Shown: positions 8,214-16,510 of the stretch, in pieces
Numbering within the stretch: position 1 is the first letter of the stretch
How the letters are laid out: each line of letters begins with the position of its first letter
From: Rhodoferax fermentans
Lineage (GTDB): Bacteria > Pseudomonadota > Gammaproteobacteria > Burkholderiales > Burkholderiaceae_C
Length of the DNA stretch: 64,000 nt
Assembly (NCBI RefSeq): GCF_002017865.1
Contig: NZ_MTJN01000002.1
Span: forward strand, 1,612,001 to 1,676,000
Reading direction: 5' to 3'
The notes under the pieces: model-generated
Seen by the model: the letters and a program-made list of their open reading frames with translations, nothing else
Database searches by the model: none
Told to the model about the DNA's origin: nothing
Program-made: the position numbers and the translations under genes

Positions 8214-9142
8214 TCACACATCCTAGCTCGACTGCGATGCGGAAAACTGCCAAGTATTGTTTCGCACAACATCCGCGCCTTAACCCGAAATGATGTAACG
8301 CTGCGGAAATACGTCTTCAATCGCGTCAAGGCAAGATCGTTGCAGGAATACGTCTCACACCAATTTTCGACCCGACAGGAATTCAACACTACATCGAACA
8401 CGCTCGACTGAGGCGTGTGTGTGCCGGAGTCATCATGACCAATGTTCTGAACGTAGGACTGACGCGGATGCAGACAAAGCCCTTTGCGCCGAAAAATGGA
8501 GGCGTACCAAAAAACTGCCCAGGTATTCATGCGCCCCTGTGCGTTCAGCATAACTTGGGTCCAAAACGGAAACGCTCCATCGAGATTGAATACCCGGCGC
8601 TGTCTAGCAGAGAAGACTCGCGCCAGTTCGCTTGGGTCTTTGCTGAAATGCTGCCATGCGCGCGCCCACGTCGCCCACCCCCAACATGAGGCAGGGGGCA
8701 AAAAAAACGTCTCGGGCAATCCATCCGTCCTCATCGGATAGTTATAGCCAGAGATATGCATGACATCATCGTTGTCACAATAGCGATCAAGTGCCTCATT
8801 CATAAAGGTCAGAAAAAGTGGTGATGTCACCATGTCGTCTTCAAGCACGATGACACGTTCGCTCTGGCGCAAAACCTCGCTGACACCCTCAATGATGTTG
8901 CGTGCCAACCCATAGTTTGTTGCTCTTTCGATCAGTAACACGCTACGAAACCCGGAAACGCCTCGAATCAGTTCACGCACTGCGTGCACGGCCTCTGAAT
9001 CATGTTCACTGCGCGCAGCGTCAGCGTAGACGACCAGATCACTCTGGTCAGCAAGCGTATTAACACTGAGAGCGTTGAGCGTTTGCCGCACATGCTCGGG
9101 GCGAGAATAGGCAAATAGAACAATAGGTGCGAGAGATGGCAT
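8210..9142 (-). CDS. Glycosyltransferase, GT2/GNT-I-like
   Basis: A 310-residue protein beginning MPSLAPIVLFAYSRPEHVRQ, typical of a glycosyltransferase group related to eukaryotic GNT-I. RVIVLEDDMVTSPLFLTFMN (about 96-115) contains the E-D-D metal site of that group. SCWGWATWARAWQHF is the second conserved block, and YVQNIGHDDSGTH lies near the C-terminus. The gene forms 4-base overlaps with the FkbM gene downstream and sits 11 bases after another FkbM gene upstream. It probably transfers a sugar to the lipid-linked intermediate; the donor is unknown. Confidence 0.82.
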   Translation of the reverse strand: MPSLAPIVLFAYSRPEHVRQTLNALSVNTLADQSDLVVYADAARSEHDSEAVHAVRELIRGVSGFRSVLLIERATNYGLARNIIEGVSEVLRQSERVIVLEDDMVTSPLFLTFMNEALDRYCDNDDVMHISGYNYPMRTDGLPETFFLPPASCWGWATWARAWQHFSKDPSELARVFSARQRRVFNLDGAFPFWTQVMLNAQGRMNTWAVFWYASIFRRKGLCLHPRQSYVQNIGHDDSGTHTPQSSVFDVVLNSCRVENWCETYSCNDLALTRLKTYFRSVTSFRVKARMLCETILGSFPHRSRARMCE

Positions 9143-9153
9143 GGTGACTTGAC

Positions 9154-9957
9154 TCAGCTTCGCTTTAGCAGGGCAACAACATTTTGGTAAGCGAAGATCT
9201 CACAAAAAACCGGGCTGTACTGGTCAAGTTTGACCATACCGTCCGGTAGCAATCGGTAGAAATCGTAATTTGGCAGTATGTCCCAAAAGTCCCGAAAAAA
9301 AACTCGACTCGCGACATTCATCTCATTGAACTCAAAATGGATGGCATCAATCGTTCCTTCGCAGAGATAGTCCCCCAAGCCTTTTAGAACATTCAGTTCG
9401 TTGCCTTCCGTATCGATTTTGAGCAGGTTTATGCGGGTGACATGGTTTTCATGCGCAAACTCTCCCAAAGTAACAACTTTGACCTTGTGATGCGTCGACG
9501 GAGCATGATGGATGCTTTCAATCACATCCTGATAAAGCGATGCATGGGACGAGCCATCATTGGCTGCATAGTCAAACAGATCGGCAATTCCGGCGCTTGC
9601 CCCCACGGCTGCATTGATGGCGGTGAAATTTAAATGCCGCACGCTCTTTTCGAGTGCCGAAAAGGTGTGTGGATGAGGCTCAAATGCGTAGACCGTCAAC
9701 AATGGGTTGATCTGCAACACCCTGCTTGAGTACTTGCCCACGTTTGCGCCAACGTCAATAACAACACCACCTGTCCGGCCGGCAAGTATCTGCTTGAGAA
9801 AACGATGCTCGCCACTAACCTGATCATTTTCGAAATTCAGAACACCCATACCGCTCAAGCTACAGTGATACAGGAGCCTATTGAACCGATGAAAAATCCG
9901 CCTGGCGAAGATCAGACGATATATCTTGACTATCAGAATAGAAAACGGGGCCGTCAT
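9154..9957 (-). CDS. FkbM family methyltransferase (second copy)
   Basis: 267 residues with VIDVGANVGKYSSRVLQ as motif I, VYAFEPHPHTFSALEKSVRH as the acidic loop, and INLLKIDTEGNELNVLKGL, the classic FkbM signature. It is clearly diverged from the FkbM protein at 7422-8213, so the two are likely to methylate different positions rather than being a recent duplication. The ATG overlaps the stop of the flippase gene by four bases (ATGA). Confidence 0.9.
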   Translation of the reverse strand: MTAPFSILIVKIYRLIFARRIFHRFNRLLYHCSLSGMGVLNFENDQVSGEHRFLKQILAGRTGGVVIDVGANVGKYSSRVLQINPLLTVYAFEPHPHTFSALEKSVRHLNFTAINAAVGASAGIADLFDYAANDGSSHASLYQDVIESIHHAPSTHHKVKVVTLGEFAHENHVTRINLLKIDTEGNELNVLKGLGDYLCEGTIDAIHFEFNEMNVASRVFFRDFWDILPNYDFYRLLPDGMVKLDQYSPVFCEIFAYQNVVALLKRS

Positions 9958-11369
9958 TTAAAGCTAACTCTATAAAAAGACACGAAGGATTTTGTTTTCA
10001 TCCAAAAATGTTTTCGAGTCTTGGGATGGAACAAGTCAAATAGGTAGGCGGCTGACATTTGAGCAACAAGCGTTCCCATTGCGGCACCCAGAATGCCGAA
10101 CGACGGGATCAGAATATAGTTGGCAAGCAGGTTCACAAAGGCACCCAGCAACGTCCGCCCCAAAGCCAGCATTTGCAGATGCTCGGTCAGATAACCACTG
10201 CCGCTTGCGACACCGAGAAACACAAACAAGGCGCTCCAGACATGAAGTGCCAACACCGGACCCGCTTCCGCGTAGGCACTGCCAAACAGCAAATTGACTA
10301 CCCAGCCAGAAAAAAAAGTCATCGGCAGTGCAACACCCAGTGCCAATGTAACCATGGTGTTGTAGAGATTCTGCAAACGTTGGTGGTACAGCTGCTCGCT
10401 GAGCTTCCTGGTTGTCACGATCGACGGAAATACGGAGGCGACAATGGTCATCGGAATAAAGTACCAGACTTCGCTGATACGGACGGCTGCGGAGTAGATG
10501 CCCACTGACTCATCACCCAACATCTGCCCGAGCATGATCTGGTCAATGCGCATGTACACCATGATCGCCAAGCCCGAAAGAATCAATGGCCAACTGTCAT
10601 TGAGCAGTTCCTTGGCGCGACCAAACCGAATCCGCCACGCGCCAAGCCCGCCCGCGCGCCAGACATAGACAACAAGCAACCCGACGGCAACCAGCGCGCT
10701 CTCGACAAAGGCTGCCCAGACAAATGCCATCAGTGGTGCCCCCATGAGGATGAGTGCGCCCTTGACAATTGCCAACACCAAAAATATGCCGTTCTCCATC
10801 CAAACAACATATTTGGATTGAACCTTGAATTCAAACCAGTACCTGACGACATCGGTGCACTTGAGCACTATGGCAAATCCAAGTACCGCAACCAGCAATT
10901 TAGTCATGCTGTCGTCGGGTCTTGCAAAATTGATGGCAAAGACAACCAGTCCGAATGACAGCCATCCGCCTAAAAACTGAAGCAGGAAGGTGGTTCCCAG
11001 TGTCTCGTTGGCACTTCCTGGGTTCGTGACCAGATCCCGGACCACAACTCCATTCAGCCCCAAACCTGCAAACACACCGAACAAGGCAACAAAAGCCATC
11101 GCGTAGTTCAGGATACCGAATTGCTCTGGTCCAAGGTATCGCGCCACCCATACACCAACAAGCAACCCCACGCCCATGCGCAACACCTTGTCACCAATTA
11201 GCCAAAACACATTGATAAGCGCTCTACGCAGATTGGGACGATGTACTATGCCAGTCAGCAACCTGGCATGCAGCCACTTGAGCCAAACGGGATTCACTTG
11301 TTTGGCTAGATCAAAGTAGGCGTCATGTGCGCCGAGTTCGAAGCAACGCATTTGGCGACACAGACGCAC
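9954..11369 (-). CDS. wzx: Wzx-type flippase (polysaccharide biosynthesis membrane protein)
   Basis: A long hydrophobic protein of up to 471 residues with about 12-14 predicted transmembrane helices, in the MOP/PST flippase superfamily. The block NVFWLIGDKVLRMGVGLLVGVWVARYLGPEQFGILNYAMAF, given here only as a region at about 54-94, is characteristic. It moves undecaprenyl-linked repeat units to the periplasmic face. Start choice: the GTG at 11369 has GGAG eleven bases upstream; an in-frame ATG at 11351 has no clear ribosome site. A Wzy polymerase is not recognisable among the visible genes. Confidence 0.9.
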   Translation of the reverse strand: MRLCRQMRCFELGAHDAYFDLAKQVNPVWLKWLHARLLTGIVHRPNLRRALINVFWLIGDKVLRMGVGLLVGVWVARYLGPEQFGILNYAMAFVALFGVFAGLGLNGVVVRDLVTNPGSANETLGTTFLLQFLGGWLSFGLVVFAINFARPDDSMTKLLVAVLGFAIVLKCTDVVRYWFEFKVQSKYVVWMENGIFLVLAIVKGALILMGAPLMAFVWAAFVESALVAVGLLVVYVWRAGGLGAWRIRFGRAKELLNDSWPLILSGLAIMVYMRIDQIMLGQMLGDESVGIYSAAVRISEVWYFIPMTIVASVFPSIVTTRKLSEQLYHQRLQNLYNTMVTLALGVALPMTFFSGWVVNLLFGSAYAEAGPVLALHVWSALFVFLGVASGSGYLTEHLQMLALGRTLLGAFVNLLANYILIPSFGILGAAMGTLVAQMSAAYLFDLFHPKTRKHFWMKTKSFVSFYRVSFK

Positions 11370-11377
11370 ATTCTTTG

Positions 11378-12499
11378 TTACTCCACACTCACGCTGACGT
11401 CATACCCAAACTTTTTAAGCAAAGCATGCTTTTTGGCTTCCGCCAAGTCGGAGGTGACCATTTCTTTGCACATATCTTGAGTCGAAATCTCCGGCACCCA
11501 GCCAAGCTTCTGCTTGGCCTTTGCTGGGTCACCCAACAAGGTCTCGACTTCAGTCGGGCGGAAGTAGCGTGGATCAATGCGGACCACTACTGTCTCTTGG
11601 GCGCTGCCAGGTACGACGGCGTAGCCCACTTCATCAACACCAGTGCCTTCCCAACGAATCGGCATGCCCAATTCGTTGGCAGTCCACTCGATGAACTGCC
11701 GCACACTGTATTGCACCCCGGTGGCAATCACAAAGTCCTCGGGCTGGTCTTGCTGCAGCATCATCCACTGCATGCGCACATAGTCCTTGGCATGGCCCCA
11801 GTCACGCAGTGCGTCAATGTTGCCCATGTACAGGCAGTCTTCCAAACCCTGGCTGATGTTGGCCAGACCGCGGGTGATCTTGCGGGTGACAAAGGTCTCA
11901 CCCCGGCGCGGACTCTCGTGGTTGAACAGGATGCCGTTGCAGGCATAGATGCCATAGGCCTCACGGTAGTTCACCGTGATCCAGTAGGCATAAAGCTTGG
12001 CCACCGCATAAGGGCTGCGTGGGTAAAACGGGGTGGTTTCCTTTTGTGGGGTTTCCTGCACCAGACCATACAGCTCACTGGTGCTGGCCTGGTAAAAGCG
12101 GGTTTTCTTCTCCAGCCCCAGGATGCGGATGGCTTCCAGAATGCGCAAGGTGCCCATGCCGTCCACATCGGCGGTGTATTCAGGACTCTCAAAGCTGACC
12201 GCCACATGGCTTTGCGCGCCAAGGTTGTAGATCTCATCGGGTTGGGTTTCCTGCACGATGCGCACCAGATTGCTGGTGTCAGTCAAGTCGCCGTAGTGCA
12301 GCTTGAAGTTGGCGTTATCGATGTGCGGGTCCTGGTAGATGTGGTCAACCCGCTGGGTGTTGAAAGAACTGGCGCGGCGTTTGATGCCGTGCACGATGTA
12401 GCCTTTTTCAAGCAGGAATTCAGCCAAGTAGCTGCCGTCCTGGCCTGTGATGCCAGTGATGAGGGCGACTTTGGGCATGTTGGTTGGATGTGTTGACAT
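11378..12499 (-). CDS. gmd: GDP-mannose 4,6-dehydratase
   Basis: 373 residues, the usual Gmd length. It converts GDP-D-mannose to GDP-4-keto-6-deoxymannose, the first step to GDP-L-fucose, with NADP. The Rossmann motif [14 protein letters not shown] is at about 15-28, followed by [11 protein letters not shown], the Ser/Thr-Glu active-site block STSELYG and the [13 protein letters not shown]-x3-K pair. An alternative ATG at 12478 (MPKVALITG) would match most family starts better; neither start has a good ribosome site. It lies next to fcl, and the gap between them is filled by a dispersed repeat. Coding here is more GC-rich than in the glycosyltransferases downstream. Confidence 0.97.
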   Translation of the reverse strand: MSTHPTNMPKVALITGITGQDGSYLAEFLLEKGYIVHGIKRRASSFNTQRVDHIYQDPHIDNANFKLHYGDLTDTSNLVRIVQETQPDEIYNLGAQSHVAVSFESPEYTADVDGMGTLRILEAIRILGLEKKTRFYQASTSELYGLVQETPQKETTPFYPRSPYAVAKLYAYWITVNYREAYGIYACNGILFNHESPRRGETFVTRKITRGLANISQGLEDCLYMGNIDALRDWGHAKDYVRMQWMMLQQDQPEDFVIATGVQYSVRQFIEWTANELGMPIRWEGTGVDEVGYAVVPGSAQETVVVRIDPRYFRPTEVETLLGDPAKAKQKLGWVPEISTQDMCKEMVTSDLAEAKKHALLKKFGYDVSVSVE

Positions 12500-12507
12500 T
12501 TGTTGAA

Positions 12508-12562
12508 TAGAAATTTGATAGCTGCTTGCCCCTGGTGCAAAAGGGCTAGAGGCCTATTTGAT
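12508..12562. repeat. Dispersed palindromic repeat, family 1, copy 1
   Basis: Contains GATAGCTGCTTGCCC, a short centre, and AAGGGCTAGAGGCC. It fills the gmd-fcl junction and overlaps the fcl stop codon. The family pattern is TAGCTATCAGCCCTT, 4-14 variable bases, then AAGGGCTAGAGGC with a T-rich end. Confidence 0.75.
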
Positions 12563-13517
12563 GCTTGAAGTCCTGGTAGGCTGCGGCCAGGCCCTCGGTT
12601 AACTTCACCTTCGCCTGCCAGCCCAGCGCATTAATGCGGCTGCTCTCCATCCATTTACGTGGTGCGCCATCGGGCTGGGTCGGGTCATAGGTGATATGCC
12701 CCGCATAACCCACCACCTGGCTGATGGCTTGCGCTACCTCGGCAATGGTCACATCGCTGCCGTAACCCACATTGATATGGCTTTGCATGGGGCTGGTTTG
12801 CTGGTCGTAAGTCGTTTTGTCCAGATTCATGACAAACACACTGGCCGCCGCCATGTCATCCACATAAAGGAACTCGCGTTTGGGGGTTCCGCTGCCCCAG
12901 ATCGCGACCGAAGGTGCACCAGATACCTTGGCCTCATGAAAGCGGCGGATCAGTGCCGGAATGACATGGCTGTTGGTGGGGTGATAGTTGTCGCCCGGGC
13001 CATACAGGTTGGTGGGCATGACGCTGCGGTAGTCCACGCCGTGGCTGGCACCATACTGGCGGTTGTAACTCTCGCAGAGTTTGATGCCGGCAATTTTGGC
13101 AATGGCATAGGGTTCGTTGGTGGGCTCCAGCAGACCGGTGAGTAGGGCGTCTTCACGCATGGGCTGAGGAGCGTTGCGTGGGTAAATGCAGCTGCTGCCC
13201 AAAAACAGCAGTTTCTTGACGCCGTTCTTGAAGGCGGCATCGATCACGTTAGCCTGCATCATCAGGTTCTGGTAGATGAAGTCGGCCGGGTAAGTGTTGT
13301 TGGCGTGAATGCCGCCTACTTTGGCCGCCGCCAGATAAACCTGAGAGGGTTGCTCCGACGCGAGGAACGCCTGGACCGCCGCCTGGTTGGTCAAATCCAG
13401 CTCGGCATGGGTGCGGGTGATGATGTTTTCTGGCGCACAGCCGCCTGCCAGCAACTGGCGCACGATGGCAGAACCCACCATGCCACGGTGGCCTGCTACA
13501 TAAATCTTTTGATGCAT
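12546..13517 (-). CDS. fcl: GDP-L-fucose synthase
   Basis: 323 residues. It performs the 3,5-epimerisation and 4-reduction of GDP-4-keto-6-deoxymannose to GDP-L-fucose. It shows the N-terminal [14 protein letters not shown], the [11 protein letters not shown] block with the catalytic Ser and Cys, and [11 protein letters not shown] with the Tyr-Lys pair. GAGG lies just upstream of the ATG at 13517. The last codons and the TAG stop are contributed by a dispersed palindromic repeat (12508-12562), so the C-terminus IGL is repeat-derived. It heads the minus-strand polysaccharide cluster together with gmd. Confidence 0.97.
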   Translation of the reverse strand: MHQKIYVAGHRGMVGSAIVRQLLAGGCAPENIITRTHAELDLTNQAAVQAFLASEQPSQVYLAAAKVGGIHANNTYPADFIYQNLMMQANVIDAAFKNGVKKLLFLGSSCIYPRNAPQPMREDALLTGLLEPTNEPYAIAKIAGIKLCESYNRQYGASHGVDYRSVMPTNLYGPGDNYHPTNSHVIPALIRRFHEAKVSGAPSVAIWGSGTPKREFLYVDDMAAASVFVMNLDKTTYDQQTSPMQSHINVGYGSDVTIAEVAQAISQVVGYAGHITYDPTQPDGAPRKWMESSRINALGWQAKVKLTEGLAAAYQDFKHQIGL

Positions 13518-13663
13518 AAATCCTCGATATCAGACCGACAGGCGCCACAACAAACCGGAAATACGGGGACTCTCACCTTCAGCCTGTTTACCCGTTGATT
13601 ATCCGGCAGTCTGCTCCACCCTGACATCCCTTGCCCGCAGTGCACGGGCGCCCTCGGGGCAAG

Positions 13664-15649
13664 TCAAAAATGGATTCCCTGCATCATCTGCTGCAGGGCA
13701 ACTGCCTCGGCAGACAACTTGGGCTTGGCGGCCTTGTCACCCTTGGCCGCAGATGAATCGGGAAACATCCTGAACGTGGTGTTCATCACAATTTGCGCCA
13801 CACGCGGCACCAAGGCGTGTAACACCTGGCCAAAGATGCCCAGTCGGGTCGCCACCCGCACCGGCTTGAAGATACAGGCCTGAGCGATCATGTCGGCGGC
13901 CTCTTCGGGGGCCAGCGTCGGCACATTGTTGTAGATGCCGGTGGGCGCGATCATCGGTGTGCGCACCAGCGGCATGTTGATGGTGGTGAAGGTCACCCCC
14001 TGGTCGGCAAACTCGCTGCTGGCACAACGTGTCCAGGCGTCCAGCGCGGCCTTGCTGGCCACATAAGCAGAAAAACGCGGGGCATTGGTCAACACACCGA
14101 TGCTGCTGATGTTGACCACATGGCCCTTGTGCTTGGCCACCATGCCGGGCAAAAACCCGGTGGTGACGCGCAGGCTGCCGAAGTAGTTGAGCTGCATGGT
14201 GCGCTCGTAGTCGTGAAAACGGTCATAGCTGGACTCGATGGCCCGGCGGATGGAGCGCCCGGCGTTGTTGATCAGGAAATCGACACCGCCGTGGTCACGC
14301 GTGACTTGCTGGACAAAGGCCTCGCAGCCCGGCTGGTCGGCAATGTCCACCGCGTAGGCAACAAAGGTGTAACCCCTGCCACGGGCCTCGGCACACGCCG
14401 CGTCGAGTTTGTCCTGGTCCCGACCACATATCAAAGTAATAGCACCTGCCTCAGCAAACTTGTGGGCTGCAGCCAATCCAATGCCTGAAGACCCACCAGT
14501 CACCAACACCACCTTGCCAGCCACGGTGCCGCGCAAGCTGTGGTCGATGTGCAGCTCCGGATCCAGGTGCCGCTCCCAGTAGTCCCAAAGGCGCCAGGCG
14601 TAGTCTTTGAGGTTGGGGCACACCACCCCGGTGCCTTTGAGCGCGGCCAGTGTCTCGCGGCAGTCAAACCGAGTGGGGTAGTTGACAAAGCTCAGCATGT
14701 CCTCGGGCAGGCCCAGGTCGCTCATGATGGCGTTGCGCACCCTGCGCACCGGGGCCAACGCCATCAGGCCCTTGGTCACGCTGCGGGGAATGAACCCCAG
14801 CAGCGCGGCGTTGACAAATAGGCTCATCTTGGGCGCGTGTGCCGCGCGGCTGAAGATGTCCAGCACATCCCCCACGCGGTACCCCACCGGGTCGACCAGG
14901 TGGTAACACTTGTGGGTGATCTCTTTCTGGTGGCTGATGGTTGCCAGTGCATCCACCACAAAATCCACCGGCACGATGTTGATGCGTCCGCCCTCCAGGC
15001 CGATGGTTGGCATCCAGGGTGGCAACAACTGGCGCATGCGCTGGATCAGCTTGAAGAAGTAGTACGGCCCGTCAATCTTGTCCATTTCACCGGTGCTGCT
15101 GTCACCCACCACCATCGCAGGGCGGTACACCGACCAGGGCAGCTTGCATTCCTGGCGCACGATCTTTTCACTCTCGTGTTTGCTCATGAAATACGGGTGC
15201 TCGTAGTTCTCGGCCTCGGCAAACATGTCTTCGCGGAACATGCCCTCATAGAGCCCGGCTGCGGCAATCGACGACACATGGTGGAAGTGCCCGGCGTCGA
15301 TGGCCTTGGCCAGCGCCACCACGTTGCGTGTGCCGTCAATGTTCACTGCCACCTGGCTGTCGGCATCGGCCTCCAGGTCATACACAGCGGCCAGGTGAAA
15401 CACATGATCGATCTGACCTTTGAGTTGCTGGATGTCTGCACCAGACAGCCCCAGTTTTTTGGCAGTCAGGTCGCCCCACATCGGCACCAACCGCGCCGCG
15501 CTGACACCACAAAATTCACGCAAGGCAACCACCTTGTCTGCACTGGCCTGACGGATCAGAAAGTACACCACCGAACCCTTGCGCTGCAGCAGTTTTTTCA
15601 CCAGCCGCTTGCCAATCAACCCCGTTGCTCCGGTCACAAAATACCGCAT
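13664..15649 (-). CDS. Fatty acyl-CoA reductase, two-domain (FAR plus SDR)
   Basis: 661 residues, the same length and layout as the bacterial alcohol-forming fatty acyl-CoA reductase of Marinobacter aquaeolei (Maqu_2507), which I recognise from memory. The N-terminal NAD-binding_4 domain has GATGLIG at 7-13, VFHLAAVYDL, HHVSSIAAAGL and the Tyr153/Lys157 pair in YFMSK. The C-terminal SDR domain begins near residue 377 with LVTGGSSGIG and has YVASKAALD near 530. The known enzyme reduces acyl-CoA through the aldehyde to fatty alcohol with NADPH. The nearby wax ester synthase, acyl-CoA-binding protein and phasin support that role. GGAG lies eight bases before the ATG and overlaps a perfect inverted repeat. 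Confidence 0.88.
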   Translation of the reverse strand: MRYFVTGATGLIGKRLVKKLLQRKGSVVYFLIRQASADKVVALREFCGVSAARLVPMWGDLTAKKLGLSGADIQQLKGQIDHVFHLAAVYDLEADADSQVAVNIDGTRNVVALAKAIDAGHFHHVSSIAAAGLYEGMFREDMFAEAENYEHPYFMSKHESEKIVRQECKLPWSVYRPAMVVGDSSTGEMDKIDGPYYFFKLIQRMRQLLPPWMPTIGLEGGRINIVPVDFVVDALATISHQKEITHKCYHLVDPVGYRVGDVLDIFSRAAHAPKMSLFVNAALLGFIPRSVTKGLMALAPVRRVRNAIMSDLGLPEDMLSFVNYPTRFDCRETLAALKGTGVVCPNLKDYAWRLWDYWERHLDPELHIDHSLRGTVAGKVVLVTGGSSGIGLAAAHKFAEAGAITLICGRDQDKLDAACAEARGRGYTFVAYAVDIADQPGCEAFVQQVTRDHGGVDFLINNAGRSIRRAIESSYDRFHDYERTMQLNYFGSLRVTTGFLPGMVAKHKGHVVNISSIGVLTNAPRFSAYVASKAALDAWTRCASSEFADQGVTFTTINMPLVRTPMIAPTGIYNNVPTLAPEEAADMIAQACIFKPVRVATRLGIFGQVLHALVPRVAQIVMNTTFRMFPDSSAAKGDKAAKPKLSAEAVALQQMMQGIHF

Positions 15650-15657
15650 ACACGTCT

Positions 15658-15680
15658 CCAGAATGAGCTTGTCATTCTGG
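15658..15680. promoter_or_regulatory. Perfect inverted repeat over the ribosome site of the acyl-CoA reductase gene
   Basis: CCAGAATGA, five bases, TCATTCTGG. The arm nearest the gene ends in the GGAG that serves as ribosome site for the ATG at 15649. It could be a regulator operator or an RNA hairpin that hides the ribosome site; the sequence alone does not decide. Confidence 0.5.
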
Positions 15681-15711
15681 TCTGAAAACGCGGCATCTGG
15701 CTTTCACGTAA

Positions 15712-15725
15712 ACCCGAGCTCGGGT
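15712..15725. promoter_or_regulatory. 14-bp perfect palindrome between acyl-CoA reductase and phasin genes
   Basis: ACCCGAGCTCGGGT, flanked by TAA and GGTTTA, which extend the symmetry loosely. It lies in the divergent intergenic region and is a candidate operator. The TetR regulator three genes away is a possible ligand, by inference only. Confidence 0.4.
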
Positions 15726-15857
15726 GGTTTAGGCCAGCTCAAATTAGGAAGTGTCACCTACACCTTGGCGTCATAGCGGCCTACAGTGGCGCCCATGCAA
15801 GCTGGACACAGCCAAGCACCCTCTTTACCCTTTTCTTTGTTTTAACTGGAGAACATC

Positions 15858-16484
15858 ATGGTCACCAAACTCAGCAAAACCACCCCCGTCAAAAAAACCG
15901 CTGCACCCAAAAAGGCAGCTGCTGGCAAGAAAGCCACAGCCAAAAAGTCCGGCAAGCTGTTGAGCAACTCGGTCAAGGACTCGGCACAACAAATCTGGCA
16001 AGCCGGCCTGGGCGCGTTCACCAAAGCCCAGACCGAAGGCACCAAGGCTTTTGAAGCCCTGGTGAAAGAAGGTGTGAACTTCCAGCGCAAGACCCAGTCC
16101 GCTGCCGAGGACAAGATCAACGAAGCCACCCAGAAGATGACCAGCATGGCCACCGACATCTCGAGCAAAGCCTCGGGCCAGTGGGACAAGCTGGAAAGCA
16201 TTTTTGAAGACCGCGTGGCCAAGGTGCTCAACAAGATGGGTGTGCCCTCCGCCAAAGACATCAATGCATTGATCGCCCGCATCGACGCGCTCAACGCCAG
16301 CGTGCAAAAACTCACCCCCAAGGCCCCCGCCAAAGCTGCGGCCAAACCCGCCGCCAAAGCACCCGCCGCACCGGCCGTTAAAGCGGAGGTAAAACCGGCT
16401 GCCAAAAAAGCCGCGCCACGCAAAGCGACCGCCCCCGTGGTCCAAGAGGCCCCTGCTGCTCAGGTAAACCCTGACTCAAAATAG
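15858..16484 (+). CDS. Phasin family protein (granule-associated)
   Basis: 208 residues. A basic, Lys/Ala-rich N-terminus (1-32) leads to a helical amphipathic core (about 33-145) with SAQQIWQAGLGAFTKAQTEGTKAFEALVKEG, given as a region only, which matches the poly(hydroxyalkanoate) granule-associated family (PhaI/PhaF type, PF05597). A C-terminal tail of AKAAAKPAAK-like repeats is histone-like, as in PhaF proteins that tether granules to the nucleoid. TGGAG lies upstream of the ATG. It coats storage granules, here possibly of PHA, wax ester or both. It opens the plus-strand part of the lipid locus. Confidence 0.9.
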   Translation: MVTKLSKTTPVKKTAAPKKAAAGKKATAKKSGKLLSNSVKDSAQQIWQAGLGAFTKAQTEGTKAFEALVKEGVNFQRKTQSAAEDKINEATQKMTSMATDISSKASGQWDKLESIFEDRVAKVLNKMGVPSAKDINALIARIDALNASVQKLTPKAPAKAAAKPAAKAPAAPAVKAEVKPAAKKAAPRKATAPVVQEAPAAQVNPDSK

Positions 16485-16485
16485 C

Positions 16486-16497
16486 ACGACCGGTCGT
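16486..16497. promoter_or_regulatory. 12-bp palindrome before the patatin-TetR gene pair
   Basis: ACGACCGGTCGT, a perfect palindrome just after the phasin stop and 13 bases before the patatin start. The size and ACCGGT centre suit a TetR-family operator; autoregulation by the TetR gene at 17755 is inference. Confidence 0.4.
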
Positions 16498-16510
16498 AAA
16501 CTGACGACCC

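Noticed and set aside
11327..12496. A 389-codon open frame opposite gmd
   Set aside because: Mirror of the gmd codon pattern; no domain match that I can see.
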